DNA from: Deinococcus frigens DSM 12807
GTDB taxonomy: Bacteria; Deinococcota; Deinococci; Deinococcales; Deinococcaceae
Assembly (NCBI RefSeq): GCF_000701425.1
Contig: NZ_JNIW01000042.1
Span: 1-30,784 of the forward strand
Reading direction: 5' to 3'
Length of the DNA stretch: 30,784 nt
Shown: piece by piece, positions 21,258 through 29,186 of the stretch
Layout: each line of letters begins with the position of its first letter
Numbering within the stretch: position 1 is the stretch's first letter
Position numbers and translations under genes: made by a program
Notes under the pieces: model-generated
Told to the model about the DNA's origin: nothing
Database searches by the model: none
The model's input: the letters and a program-made list of their open reading frames with translations, nothing else

Positions 21258-21551
21258 TCAACTATTGACCTCCAGCCCATAGATCTCCAGAAACCGCGCC
21301 ACCCGTGCCTCCAGGGTGGGCAGAAAGGCCACCTCCCCGCACACCCAGTCCGGCTGGTAGTGGCGGCAGACCGGAGGCCGCGAGGCGTAGATCTGGCAAC
21401 GACAACCCGCGTCCAGACGCGCGCAGGCCACGCCCAGCGGTTTGTTCAGGGCGTGAATGTCGGGGGCCGCGCAGCACGCGCCGCAGCCGGTGCAGTCCCG
21501 GACGGACTGCGAACGCAGCGCATATCCGGGCGGCGCGGCAAAGCGGTCCAT
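21258..21551 (-). CDS. YkgJ-family cysteine cluster protein
   Basis: The 97-residue protein has the CX2CX2CC cluster at Cys20, 23, 26 and 27 (CTGCGACC), followed by more cysteines in GCRCQIYASRPPVCRHYQ. This is the pattern of the YkgJ/UPF0153 family, thought to bind iron-sulfur or zinc. It starts 2 nt after the hisC stop on the same strand, so it is the downstream gene of a hisC operon. Its function is unknown. Confidence 0.85.
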   Translation of the reverse strand: MDRFAAPPGYALRSQSVRDCTGCGACCAAPDIHALNKPLGVACARLDAGCRCQIYASRPPVCRHYQPDWVCGEVAFLPTLEARVARFLEIYGLEVNS

Positions 21552-21553
21552 CC

Positions 21554-22633
21554 CTACTTCAGCGCCCGCACAGCCTCGATCAGCGCGTCATTCTCGGCAG
21601 GCGTGCCGATACCCACGCGCAGGCAGCCTTCCAGCCCCCTCTGGCGGTCCTGGCGGCGGGTCACGATGCCGCAGTCGATCAGCCAGCGGTAGGCAACCTC
21701 GGCATCGGGGGTCCGCAGCAAAAAGAAGTTGGCGCGGCTGGGCAGAGCCTGGCAGGTGGGGTGATTCTCCAGCGCCGCCAGCACCCGCTCCCGCTCGGCC
21801 ACCGCCTCCGCGACACGCTGCTGCACGTAGCCGGGATATTCCAGGGCCACTTCCAGCGCCGCCTGAATCAAGCTGCTGACATTGAAGGCCGGAACCAGTT
21901 TCTGAAGCTGCGTGGCCAGATCAGCTCCCGCCAGCGCGTACCCGGCGCGCAGTCCGGCCAGCCCCCACGCCTTAGAAAAGGTCCGCAGGCTCAGGGCGTT
22001 GGGGAACTGGCGCACCAGGTCACGGCCATCGGTGCGGCTGTACTGGTAGTAGGCCTCGTCCAGCACCACCACCCATTCCCCGGCAGCGTCCAGCAGCTCG
22101 CGCACGGCGGCCTCGTCGTCCACATGGCCTGTCGGCGCGTGCGGCTGGGTGATGTACAGCACGCCGGGGCGCTGGCGCTGGAGTTCGACTTTCAGGCGGT
22201 CCACCGGCATGGAAAAGTCCCCATTCAGCGGTACCTGCACCAGCCGCGCGCCCAGCATCTTGGCCTCCAGGGTATACACGCTGAACGTCGGGTCTACGGT
22301 CAGCACGGTCTGCTCAATGCCCGCCAGCTCGGTCAGCAGCTTGATCAGCACATTGCTGCCGGGGGTGACCACCACGCCCCCCGGCTCCCAGCCCTCGTAT
22401 TCGGCGATCCAGGCAGCCAGCGTATCGGCGTGCAGATCGGGGTAACGGTTCCAGGGTTGCGCCAGCATGCGCTCGGCGGCCCTGGCCTTCAGTTCCGCCG
22501 GGAAATCATATGGATTCTCGTTCTGATCGAGCTTGATCGGCACTTTGATTGGATTGAAGGGGTAGGCCGGAACCGCCCGGACAGCGGGCCGCACACCCAC
22601 AGGCGCGCCTGTGACAGGAGGATTGGAGGTCAT
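21554..22633 (-). CDS. hisC: Histidinol-phosphate aminotransferase
   Basis: The 359-residue fold-type I PLP enzyme would transaminate imidazole acetol phosphate in histidine synthesis. The family signature [13 protein letters not shown] is near the N-terminus, the PLP lysine is Lys221 in [16 protein letters not shown], and LDEAYYQY supplies the PLP-nitrogen aspartate Asp192. The usual NPNNPTG motif reads QPHAPTG here, so the Asn that normally contacts PLP O3' is Ala168. The start at 22633 has a near-consensus leaderless box (TAAAAC) 7 nt upstream; the in-frame codons before it run back into the divergent tetR gene. It is followed after 2 nt by the YkgJ-like gene. Confidence 0.9.
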   Translation of the reverse strand: MTSNPPVTGAPVGVRPAVRAVPAYPFNPIKVPIKLDQNENPYDFPAELKARAAERMLAQPWNRYPDLHADTLAAWIAEYEGWEPGGVVVTPGSNVLIKLLTELAGIEQTVLTVDPTFSVYTLEAKMLGARLVQVPLNGDFSMPVDRLKVELQRQRPGVLYITQPHAPTGHVDDEAAVRELLDAAGEWVVVLDEAYYQYSRTDGRDLVRQFPNALSLRTFSKAWGLAGLRAGYALAGADLATQLQKLVPAFNVSSLIQAALEVALEYPGYVQQRVAEAVAERERVLAALENHPTCQALPSRANFFLLRTPDAEVAYRWLIDCGIVTRRQDRQRGLEGCLRVGIGTPAENDALIEAVRALK

Positions 22634-22640
22634 GCCCTGT

Positions 22641-22646
22641 GTTTTA
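22641..22646 (-). promoter_or_regulatory. Possible leaderless -10 box of hisC
   Basis: TAAAAC on the minus strand, 7 nt before ATG 22633. It deviates at the last base of the TANNNT pattern. Confidence 0.4.
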
Positions 22647-22754
22647 CCACCCGCCTCCCGTCTGCGGGGTAGCGCCGTCCACAAGTGCCAAACGCCCGTG
22701 AGACAGCGTGCTACGCTGGGGGTCAATCGGCGCTCCCCACGCCCTCCCGCACCC

Positions 22755-23354
22755 ATGACTGAAACTGCCAAACCCCGCCGCGCCCAGATTCTCGATTCGG
22801 CCAGCCGCCTGTTTTCCGAGCGCGGCTACCACGCCACCAGCATGCGCGATCTGGCCGGGGATCTGGGCATGCAGGGCGGCAGCCTGTACGCGCACATCAG
22901 CGGCAAGGAAGAATTGCTGATCGAGATCGTCAACGTGGCCTCGCGGCAGTTCGACGAGGCGCTGTTCACCCTGCGCGACACCCAGATGCCCGCCGACGAG
23001 AAGCTGCGCGAGGCCATGCACCGCCACATCCGGGTGGTGGCCGACAACATGGACAGCGCCACCGTGTTCTTTCACGAGTGGAAACACCTGTCCCCGGAAG
23101 CCTACGCCCGCGTGACCGGCTGGCGAGACAGCATCGACACCTTTTACCGCGAGCTGATCACGCGCGGCATTCAGGACGGCACCTTCCGCGCCGATCTGGA
23201 CCCGCGCATGACCGCCTACCTGGTGCTGTCCGCCGTCAACTGGGCCTACACCTGGTATCGCCCCGGCGGCCCGCTGACCCCGCAGGACGTGGCCGACAGC
23301 TTCGCGGACATGCTGCTGGGCGGGCTGAAGGCCGAGTTGGGGTCCGGCGCATGA
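22755..23354 (+). CDS. TetR/AcrR-family transcriptional regulator
   Basis: The 199-residue protein has an N-terminal TetR helix-turn-helix ([48 protein letters not shown], about residues 8-56) and a helical ligand domain with [16 protein letters not shown], which resembles regulators of acyl-CoA or fatty-acid metabolism such as KstR2/FadR-like members. The ligand is not known. ATG 22755 starts the protein just before the DNA-binding domain; the upstream in-frame start overlaps hisC. It is divergent from hisC and coupled to the next gene by ATGA. Confidence 0.9.
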   Translation: MTETAKPRRAQILDSASRLFSERGYHATSMRDLAGDLGMQGGSLYAHISGKEELLIEIVNVASRQFDEALFTLRDTQMPADEKLREAMHRHIRVVADNMDSATVFFHEWKHLSPEAYARVTGWRDSIDTFYRELITRGIQDGTFRADLDPRMTAYLVLSAVNWAYTWYRPGGPLTPQDVADSFADMLLGGLKAELGSGA

Positions 23355-23677
23355 GCCACCCCACCGTCACCGTCCCGATCCGTCAGGCGCTGAAGTACGC
23401 GCAGGACCGCGCCGAGAAATTTGGGCGCACGCAGCAACTGGAAATCGGCGCGGACCTGTTCATCCGCATCGCCCCTGGCGGGCGCAAGTTTTTGCTGTTC
23501 TGCCTGGACGACGAGCCGGAACGCGGCGTGGCCGAGGTCATTGCCGCCACGCTGGCCCTCAAGAATCCCGAGTACGGCTGGCACCAGGGCCAGACCCTGC
23601 GTTCCATGACCGTGATCGAGGAGGGCGCGGAGAATGTGCCGGAAAGCGGGCCGGGCGAGGCAGAGGACGGGGTCTAG
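23351..23677 (+). CDS. Small hypothetical protein coupled to the TetR gene
   Basis: I do not recognise this 108-residue soluble protein. It reads through in good codon use from ATG 23351, which overlaps the TetR stop (ATGA). The N-terminal half is mixed charge ([27 protein letters not shown]), the centre has [17 protein letters not shown], and the last 20 residues are acidic. The coupling suggests a shared transcript with the regulator. Longer in-frame starts upstream lie inside the TetR gene. Confidence 0.75.
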   Translation: MSHPTVTVPIRQALKYAQDRAEKFGRTQQLEIGADLFIRIAPGGRKFLLFCLDDEPERGVAEVIAATLALKNPEYGWHQGQTLRSMTVIEEGAENVPESGPGEAEDGV

Positions 23678-23684
23678 AACGACA

Positions 23685-23726
23685 GTCTGAACGCCGGAGC
23701 CATTCAGTTGACCCTGGCGTTCAGAC
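23685..23726. terminator. Hairpin between convergent genes before uppP
   Basis: GTCTGAACGCC (23685-23695) and GGCGTTCAGAC (23716-23726) form a perfect 11-bp stem with a 20-nt loop between the gene ending at 23677 and uppP. It probably stops both transcripts. Confidence 0.7.
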
Positions 23727-23730
23727 CTTT
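23714..23730. repeat. 17-bp repeat, copy 1
   Basis: CTGGCGTTCAGACCTTT occurs here and at 27811-27827. The similarity continues loosely to CCTTCCCG. Both copies lie just downstream of minus-strand stop codons. Confidence 0.6.
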
Positions 23731-23750
23731 CGACTGTTAGACCTTCCCGC

Positions 23751-24575
23751 TCATGCCAGACTGCTGTTCCCCATCACCCCGGTCCAGATCAGCACCAGAA
23801 TTAGCGCGCCCACCACCACGCGGTAAACGGCGAAGCCCTTGAAGTCGTTGGTGGACACGAAGCGCAGCAGCCAGCCAATCGCCAGATACGCCACCACGAA
23901 GCTGACCGCCGCGCCCAGCACCACGTTGATAATGCCGATCTGGGCCAGGATCTCGCGGCTCTTGATGAAGTCCAGCAGCGCTGCGCCGCCCAGCGTGGGC
24001 ACGCCCAGGTAGAAGCTGAATTTGGTGGCGGTGGGGCGGTCCAGGCCCAGCACCATGCCGCCCAGAATGCTGCTGGCACTGCGCGAGAAGCCCGGCCACA
24101 GCAGTGCCAGACACTGAATGGTGCCGATGAACAGCGACTTGCGAATGCCGATGGTCTCGATCTCATGAACACTCGGCGCAATCCGGCGGCTTTCCACCAG
24201 CCACATGATGATGCCGCCCACGATCAGCGCCCAGGCCACCACGCTGGGGCGAAACAGATTGGCCTTGATCACGTCGCCGAACAGCAAGCCCAGGATCACG
24301 GCGGGGATACACGCCACCACCACGCCCAGCCACAGGGTCCGCTGGGATGGGTCCGTGCCAATGTGCCGGATGTTCAGGAAGTCACGCCAGTAGTACACCA
24401 GAACGGCCAGGATCGCGCCGCCCTGAATCACCACCTCGAAGGTGTTCTTGACGGCCCTGGGCCACGGCACGCCCAGCAGGTCCCCGGTCAGGATCAGGTG
24501 ACCTGTCGAGCTGATCGGGAGGAACTCGGTGATGCCCTCGACAATGCCGTATACAATCGCGTAGAACCAATCCAT
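23751..24575 (-). CDS. uppP: Undecaprenyl-diphosphatase
   Basis: The 274-residue BacA/UppP-type membrane enzyme removes a phosphate from undecaprenyl diphosphate to recycle the lipid carrier for cell wall synthesis. Family motifs are EGITEFLPISSTGHL (about residues 13-27) and PGFSRSASSILGG in the second half. About eight hydrophobic helices are visible. The start matches the conserved N-terminus MDWFYAIVYGIVEG. TACACT 9 nt upstream suggests a very short leader. It is a single gene, convergent with the TetR operon and divergent from the kinase gene. Confidence 0.96.
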   Translation of the reverse strand: MDWFYAIVYGIVEGITEFLPISSTGHLILTGDLLGVPWPRAVKNTFEVVIQGGAILAVLVYYWRDFLNIRHIGTDPSQRTLWLGVVVACIPAVILGLLFGDVIKANLFRPSVVAWALIVGGIIMWLVESRRIAPSVHEIETIGIRKSLFIGTIQCLALLWPGFSRSASSILGGMVLGLDRPTATKFSFYLGVPTLGGAALLDFIKSREILAQIGIINVVLGAAVSFVVAYLAIGWLLRFVSTNDFKGFAVYRVVVGALILVLIWTGVMGNSSLA

Positions 24576-24584
24576 GACCGCCAG

Positions 24585-24590
24585 AGTGTA
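24585..24590 (-). promoter_or_regulatory. -10 box of uppP
   Basis: TACACT on the minus strand, 9 nt before ATG 24575, giving a nearly leaderless transcript. Confidence 0.5.
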
Positions 24591-24640
24591 AGCCCTCTCA
24601 CGCGGGACGGGGCGTCCCCCGAAAGGTGCAGACTGGGGGG

Positions 24641-25438
24641 GTGACCTTCAAGCCGTCTGTGAGCCGCTGGAAGCTGGAGCCGGACGGCGCAGCCATCCAC
24701 ACCCACAGCAGTGACCTTTTACCCGTGCGCTACGCAGGCAAGGCGGCCATGCTCAAGCTCGCCCGCAGCGAGGAGGAACGCCGGGGCAACCAATTGATGG
24801 TCTGGTGGAACGGGCGGGGCGCGGCCCAGGTGTATAAACACGTTGGCGCGGCGCTGCTGATGGAGCGGCTGGAAGTGCGGCCCTCACTGACTGAGCTGGT
24901 GCGCGGGGGTCAGGACGACGGGGCGACCCGGCTGCTGTGCGAGGCGGCGGCGAAGTTGCCCCGCTCCCAGCCGTGGCCCAAACTGCCCACACTGCGGCGC
25001 TGGTTTCAGGGGCTGGAAGAGGCGGCTCCCGGTGGGGGCGGCATTCTGGCCACCGCACTGGAGACGGCCCGCGCCCTGCTGGACTCGCCGCAGCAGGTGG
25101 GCGTGTTGCACGGCGATATACACCACGCCAACCTGCTGCACAGCCCGGAGCGCGGCTGGCTCTTTATAGACCCGAAGGGCCTCGTCGGTGAGCGCAGTTT
25201 CGATTATGCCAACATCCTGTGCAATCCTGATCTGGATACGGCCACCACGCCGGGAAGGCTGGCGCGGCAGGCGCGAATCATCTCCGGGACGGCGAATCTG
25301 GAATACACCCGGTTGCTGCGCTGGGCGCTGGCCTACGCGGGCCTGTCTGCCGCGTGGCATCTGGCGGGCGGCGAGGACAAGCTGGCCAGACAGACGCTGG
25401 ACGTGGCGCGAATCGCGGCGGCGGAGTTGGGAAAATGA
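24641..25438 (+). CDS. APH(6)/hydroxyurea-type phosphotransferase family protein
   Basis: The 265-residue kinase-like protein belongs to the aminoglycoside 6-phosphotransferase and hydroxyurea phosphotransferase family (PF04655 type). The catalytic loop VLHGDIHHANLL (HGDxxxxN) and the metal-binding WLFIDPKGLVGERSFDYANILCNP are both intact. The actual substrate of this chromosomal member is not known; resistance to streptomycin-like drugs is only one possibility. The start is uncertain. GTG 24641 has a weak -10-like CAGACT 6 nt before it, and GTG 24626 would add five residues. Confidence 0.82.
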   Translation: MTFKPSVSRWKLEPDGAAIHTHSSDLLPVRYAGKAAMLKLARSEEERRGNQLMVWWNGRGAAQVYKHVGAALLMERLEVRPSLTELVRGGQDDGATRLLCEAAAKLPRSQPWPKLPTLRRWFQGLEEAAPGGGGILATALETARALLDSPQQVGVLHGDIHHANLLHSPERGWLFIDPKGLVGERSFDYANILCNPDLDTATTPGRLARQARIISGTANLEYTRLLRWALAYAGLSAAWHLAGGEDKLARQTLDVARIAAAELGK

Positions 25439-25494
25439 ACGGGCGTCTTAAAGCCTGTTGTTCGAACCTGCATATGGCGGGAACAGGGACGCGT

Positions 25495-25500
25495 TAAGCT
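25495..25500 (+). promoter_or_regulatory. Leaderless -10 box of the small acidic protein gene
   Basis: TAAGCT, then 7 nt, then ATG 25508. Confidence 0.6.
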
Positions 25501-25507
25501 AACCAGT

Positions 25508-25711
25508 ATGACTTCCGACGACAGAACTCCTGAGGACAGGGCAAAGGCCGGTCAGCGCGGCGAGATCGTGCAGAGCACCGTGCCGGAGGCGCACCCGGAC
25601 GTGATCGACATTCCCGACGGTGATCCCCAGAACGAGACGCCCACCGAAGAGTCGGGCAAGTTGCAGCAGGAGATGACGCGCGGCATCATCCCCGACAACG
25701 AGGACGGCTAG
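25508..25711 (+). CDS. Small acidic hypothetical protein
   Basis: This 67-residue protein is hydrophilic and acidic, with runs such as PDVIDIPDGDPQNETPTEESG. It is probably disordered, with no membrane segment and no recognised domain. The leaderless-type -10 box exactly 7 nt upstream and good codon use support a real gene. Confidence 0.7.
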   Translation: MTSDDRTPEDRAKAGQRGEIVQSTVPEAHPDVIDIPDGDPQNETPTEESGKLQQEMTRGIIPDNEDG

Positions 25712-25748
25712 AGCGGCAGCTGCGCGCGTCCGGGCCTCCGCACTCAGC

Positions 25749-25754
25749 TATGCT
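25749..25754 (+). promoter_or_regulatory. Leaderless -10 box of the quinone oxidoreductase gene
   Basis: TATGCT, then 7 nt, then ATG 25762. It overlaps the alternative upstream ATG at 25750, which argues against that start. Confidence 0.65.
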
Positions 25755-25761
25755 GCCCCCC

Positions 25762-26751
25762 ATGACCGATCAGATGAAGGCAATTGTCGTGGAACGGCTC
25801 GGCCCACCCGACGTGATGGAAATTCAGGAGATCGCCGTGCCGCAGCCGGGCGAGGGCGAGATCCGCATCGAGGTGGAGGCGGTGGGCATCAACTTTGCCG
25901 ACGTGCTGGCAGTGGCGGGCGAGTACCTGACCCGCACGCGCGTGCCGTACACGCCGGGCATGGAATTCGCCGGGATCGTGCAGTCTCTGGGCCAGGGCGT
26001 CAGCAACGTGAAGGTGGGCCAGCGCGTGGCCTGTCTGGGCGGCAGCGGGGCGCTGGCGAGGTACGCGGTGGTCAGGGCGGCAGCCGTGATTCCGGTGCCG
26101 GAGAACTTCACGGGCGCGCAGGCCGCCGCCTTTCCGGTGTCGTACTTCACGGCCTACCACGGCCTCAAAACCCTGGGACGCGGCCAGGAAGGCGAGTGGG
26201 TGCTGGTGCAGGCGGCGGCGGGGGCACTGGGCACCGCCAGCGTGCAACTGGCCAAGGCGATGGGCATGAAGGTCATCGCGATGGCCAGCACCGTGGAAAA
26301 ACTCCAGCTTGCCCGCGATCTGGGTTCGGACGTGACCCTGCTCCAGGACGACCCGGACCGCGTGCAGAAGGTGCGCGACGCGGCAGGGGGCCAGGGCGTG
26401 CCCCTGATATTGGAAGTGGTGGGCGGCCCGCGTTTTCAGGAAAGCTTGGAGATGGCGGCGGGGCAGGGCCGGATCATCGTGATCGGCAACGCCAGCCGCG
26501 AACCGGCCCACCTGCGCCCGGTCGAACTGATGAAACGCAACCTGACCGTGACCGGCCTGTGGCTGACCAGCCTGATGGGCGACCGCAAGGCGACCATGGC
26601 GGCAGCCCAGGCCCTTGCGCCGCTGGTGGCCAGCGGACAGGTGACGCCGCAAGTTGGCCCGACCTACGCTCTGAATGAGAGCGCCCGCGCCTTTCAGGAC
26701 ATTCTGGACCGCAAGACGACCGGGAAAGTGGTGATCGAACCGGGGCGCTGA
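25762..26751 (+). CDS. NADPH:quinone oxidoreductase-like zinc-free MDR protein
   Basis: The 329-residue protein belongs to the medium-chain dehydrogenase/reductase superfamily, quinone oxidoreductase branch. It has the N-terminal catalytic fold (VGINFADVLAVAGEY, PGMEFAGIV) and the NADPH-binding Rossmann motif AAAGALGTASVQLAKAMGMKVIA. The cysteines and histidine that would bind catalytic zinc in alcohol dehydrogenases are missing. It would reduce quinones or enones and could help handle redox-active compounds. The exact substrate is not shown by sequence. It is a single gene with a leaderless-type start. Confidence 0.9.
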   Translation: MTDQMKAIVVERLGPPDVMEIQEIAVPQPGEGEIRIEVEAVGINFADVLAVAGEYLTRTRVPYTPGMEFAGIVQSLGQGVSNVKVGQRVACLGGSGALARYAVVRAAAVIPVPENFTGAQAAAFPVSYFTAYHGLKTLGRGQEGEWVLVQAAAGALGTASVQLAKAMGMKVIAMASTVEKLQLARDLGSDVTLLQDDPDRVQKVRDAAGGQGVPLILEVVGGPRFQESLEMAAGQGRIIVIGNASREPAHLRPVELMKRNLTVTGLWLTSLMGDRKATMAAAQALAPLVASGQVTPQVGPTYALNESARAFQDILDRKTTGKVVIEPGR

Positions 26752-26792
26752 GGCGTTGACTGAGGCCGAGGGAACAGCCAGCGCGCCTTGCC

Positions 26793-26828
26793 AGAGACAC
26801 AGGTTGCCCGAGAGACACAAGTTGCCCG
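26793..26828. repeat. 18-bp tandem repeat (2 copies)
   Basis: AGAGACACAGGTTGCCCG (26793-26810) is followed directly by AGAGACACAAGTTGCCCG (26811-26828), with one difference. It lies between the convergent quinone oxidoreductase gene and ispE. Confidence 0.7.
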
Positions 26829-26832
26829 GTGG

Positions 26833-26886
26833 CCCCCTCACCCCCACTGCCGTCGCAGTACCTCGCTGGTAAGCGTGGAGAGGGGG
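26833..26886. terminator. Nested hairpin between convergent genes
   Basis: CCCCCTC (26833-26839) pairs with GAGGGGG (26880-26886). Inside it ACTGC/GCAGT (26846-26859) forms a second hairpin. Position suggests a terminator for ispE and for the convergent gene; it could also be a dispersed repeat unit. Confidence 0.5.
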
Positions 26887-26901
26887 ATTTGAAAGCTGGC
26901 G

Positions 26902-27768
26902 CTACAACGTCTGCGTCGCCTGCACCCACCAGTCCGGGTGGGCGTTTGCGATGGTCCGCGCGGCGTCGTAAGCGCGCTCGTCGTCGGGGGCCAGGGCAAA
27001 GCAGGTGCTGCCCGAACCGCTCATGACCGGGGAGCGCAGGCCCGCGCCGGCCAGCGCAGCCAGAGCCTCACGCACCGGGGCGTGGCGGGCGGTGACACAG
27101 TCTTGCAGGGCGTTGGGGTACGGCACGCTGTGGCCTCCGCCCAGCGCGGCCAGGATCGCGCCCACGTCCAGGGCGGGGCTAAAAGCCTCCTCGTCGTCCA
27201 GCCACATATAGGCGTCGCGGGCGCTGACCTCCACTCCCGGATTGACCAGCACCAGGGACGTGCGCGGCACCGGCACAGGCATCAGCACCTCGCCGACGCC
27301 CTCCGCAACGGCGGCCTGGCCCAGCAGGAAAAAGGGCACATCCGCCCCCAGGCCCAGCGCCAGTGCGCGCAGGGACACGGATGACGGATACAGCCGGGCC
27401 AGGGCCATCAAGGTGGTGGCCGCGTCGCTGCTGCCGCCGCCCAGTCCAGAGGCCAGCGGCAGATGCTTGTGCAGGGTGATGGAAACCCCCGCCGAAATTC
27501 CCGCCGCGTCCAGGTAGCTGCGGGCCGCGCGGTGGACCAGATTGCGGCTATCAGCGGGCAGGTCTGCGCCCAGCACCTCCAGACTCAGGGTGTCCGCCGG
27601 GGCAATGTCCAGCTCGTCGCCCACCATTAGCGGCACCAGCAGCGTGTGCAGTTCGTGGTAGCCGTCGGCGCGCTGGGAGCGTACGCTGAGGCCAAAATTG
27701 ACCTTGGCCGGGGCCAGATAGGTCTTGCTGGGTTGGACCGGGCGGCTGAGGCTCACGCCCCCCAGCAT
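26902..27768 (-). CDS. ispE: 4-diphosphocytidyl-2-C-methyl-D-erythritol kinase
   Basis: The 288-residue GHMP-family kinase carries out the fourth step of the MEP isoprenoid pathway. The N-terminus has LAPAKVNFGLSVRSQRADGYHELHTLLVPL, the ATP-binding loop is PLASGLGGGSSDAA, GADVPFF holds the catalytic aspartate, and SPVMSGSGSTCFAL is the third GHMP motif. The start may be ATG 27768 or GTG 27756, four residues later. It lies downstream of ispD, separated by 65 nt containing a hairpin and repeat, and is probably the last gene of the ubiX-ispD-ispE unit. Confidence 0.95.
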   Translation of the reverse strand: MLGGVSLSRPVQPSKTYLAPAKVNFGLSVRSQRADGYHELHTLLVPLMVGDELDIAPADTLSLEVLGADLPADSRNLVHRAARSYLDAAGISAGVSITLHKHLPLASGLGGGSSDAATTLMALARLYPSSVSLRALALGLGADVPFFLLGQAAVAEGVGEVLMPVPVPRTSLVLVNPGVEVSARDAYMWLDDEEAFSPALDVGAILAALGGGHSVPYPNALQDCVTARHAPVREALAALAGAGLRSPVMSGSGSTCFALAPDDERAYDAARTIANAHPDWWVQATQTL

Positions 27769-27810
27769 CCCATATGCGGGGAGGCAGCGGACCGGAACAG
27801 CCGGTCCCGG

Positions 27811-27827
27811 CTGGCGTTCAGACCTTT
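27811..27827. repeat. 17-bp repeat, copy 2
   Basis: CTGGCGTTCAGACCTTT again, 6 nt after the ispD stop in the minus orientation. Next to it CAGCC/GGCTG (27799-27814) forms a short hairpin. Confidence 0.6.
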
Positions 27828-27833
27828 AGAGTT

Positions 27834-28535
27834 TCAGCCTTCCCGGTCCCACAGCGGGGCCAGGGCCTGCGCCAGCGCCAGATCGCCGGGAGTGGTCACC
27901 TTGAACAGCCGGGCGTCGCCGCGCACCAGCCGCACCTGCCCACCCTGCCGCGCGATCAGTCCGGCGTCGTCGGTGGCAGCGTGGCCATCAGCCGCCGCCT
28001 GTTCGTGTGCCCGCAACAGCAATTCGCGGCGGAAGCCCTGCGGCGTCTGCACGGCCCACAGCCCCTGACGGGACACCGACGCGTCCCACAGCCCGCCTCC
28101 CCCGGAGTGAACCAGGGTGTCGGCCACCGGGAGGGCCACCGTCGCCGCGCCGGTTTCGGCCACCGCCTCCAGCAGCGCGGCGATGATGTCGGCGCTCAGG
28201 AAGGGCCGGGCCGCGTCGTGGATCAGCACGGTGTCGGCCACGGTGGCGCGCAGCAGGCGGCGCACGCTGTCCTGGCGGGTCTGGCCGCCAACGATGGCGC
28301 GGGCGTTTAAACCTGCGGGCAATTCCTGGCCGTCCGGCAGGGCCACCAGCACCTCATCCACATGCGGGGCCAGGGCGGCGACGCTGCGGGCCAGCAGGGA
28401 CAGACCGCCCACCGTCACGAACGCCTTGTGGCCCAGGCCCAGGCGGGTGCCGCTGCCCGCTGCGGGGATCAGGGCCGCCGTGGTGCCGGACAGCAGGCAG
28501 GCGCTGGTCAAGTCGTGATCCTGCTCATTCCCCAT
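27834..28535 (-). CDS. ispD: 2-C-methyl-D-erythritol 4-phosphate cytidylyltransferase
   Basis: The 233-residue nucleotidyltransferase adds CMP to methylerythritol phosphate in the MEP pathway. The nucleotide-binding motif AALIPAAGSGTRLG is about 20 residues in. LIHDAARPFLS and ATDDAGLIARQG are further IspD signatures, and VTTPGDLALAQAL closes the fold. ATG 28535 lies inside the 3' end of ubiX (11-nt overlap) and gives an extra N-terminal segment of about 20 residues before the domain. The exact start is not certain, but the overlap shows co-transcription with ubiX. Confidence 0.93.
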   Translation of the reverse strand: MGNEQDHDLTSACLLSGTTAALIPAAGSGTRLGLGHKAFVTVGGLSLLARSVAALAPHVDEVLVALPDGQELPAGLNARAIVGGQTRQDSVRRLLRATVADTVLIHDAARPFLSADIIAALLEAVAETGAATVALPVADTLVHSGGGGLWDASVSRQGLWAVQTPQGFRRELLLRAHEQAAADGHAATDDAGLIARQGGQVRLVRGDARLFKVTTPGDLALAQALAPLWDREG

Positions 28536-29109
28536 CCTCGCGCCAGCGTTTGAAGCCGGGGGCGTCCAGGCCGAACTGGTCCAGCACGCGGGCCGTGACA
28601 AAATGCAGCAGCTCCTGCACGTCCTTTGGGGCGTGATAGAAGCCGGGGCTGGCGGTCATGACCGTTGCGCCCGCGTCATGGGCGGCCAGCATGTTGTGCA
28701 GCGTGGGCCGGGGCAGCGGATCCTCGCGCAGCACCAGCACGAGGGGGCGACGTTCCTTGAGGGTCACGTGCGCGGCGCGGGGCAGCAGGTTGTCGGCAAA
28801 ACCGTGCGCGATCTTGGCCAGGGTGCCCGCGCTGCACGGAATGACCAGCATGCCATTGGTGCGGTACGAGCCGCTGGCGACGCTGGCGGCCAGATCGCGG
28901 TCCTCGTGGACGTGCGTGGCCCATTCGGTCAGATCGGCCAGTTGCGGGCCGCCCTCGGCGCTCATGACGCGTTTTGCGCCGCTGCTGACCACCAGATGCG
29001 TTTCGACATTCAGGCCATGCAGCGCCCGCAGCACATCCCGCGCGTAGGGAATACCGCTGCCCCCGGACACGCCCACCACCAGCCTCAAAGGCCGTACCTC
29101 AAGATGCAC
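28525..29109 (-). CDS. ubiX: Flavin prenyltransferase
   Basis: The 194-residue UbiX/Pad1 protein joins dimethylallyl phosphate to FMN to make prenylated FMN, the cofactor of UbiD-type decarboxylases. Motifs are LRLVVGVSGGSGIPYA (FMN site), PCSAGTLAKIAHGFADNLL and LVLREDPLPRPTLHNM. GTG 29109 is chosen because a -10 box TACCTT lies 8 nt upstream; a TTG three codons earlier is less likely because it touches that box. No ubiD lies nearby. It heads an operon with ispD and ispE, whose pathway supplies dimethylallyl units. Confidence 0.94.
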   Translation of the reverse strand: MHLEVRPLRLVVGVSGGSGIPYARDVLRALHGLNVETHLVVSSGAKRVMSAEGGPQLADLTEWATHVHEDRDLAASVASGSYRTNGMLVIPCSAGTLAKIAHGFADNLLPRAAHVTLKERRPLVLVLREDPLPRPTLHNMLAAHDAGATVMTASPGFYHAPKDVQELLHFVTARVLDQFGLDAPGFKRWREDGE

Positions 29110-29117
29110 ATATTGCA

Positions 29118-29123
29118 AAGGTA
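29118..29123 (-). promoter_or_regulatory. Leaderless -10 box of ubiX
   Basis: TACCTT on the minus strand, 8 nt before GTG 29109. Confidence 0.45.
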
Positions 29124-29173
29124 GCAGGGGCGGGGCGGGTGGCCTGTGGCCTGCGGGACAGAAGGCCGTCCGT

Positions 29174-29179
29174 TAAACT
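29174..29179 (+). promoter_or_regulatory. Leaderless -10 box of the sirtuin gene
   Basis: TAAACT, then 7 nt, then ATG 29187. Confidence 0.65.
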
Positions 29180-29186
29180 TGGCCCC

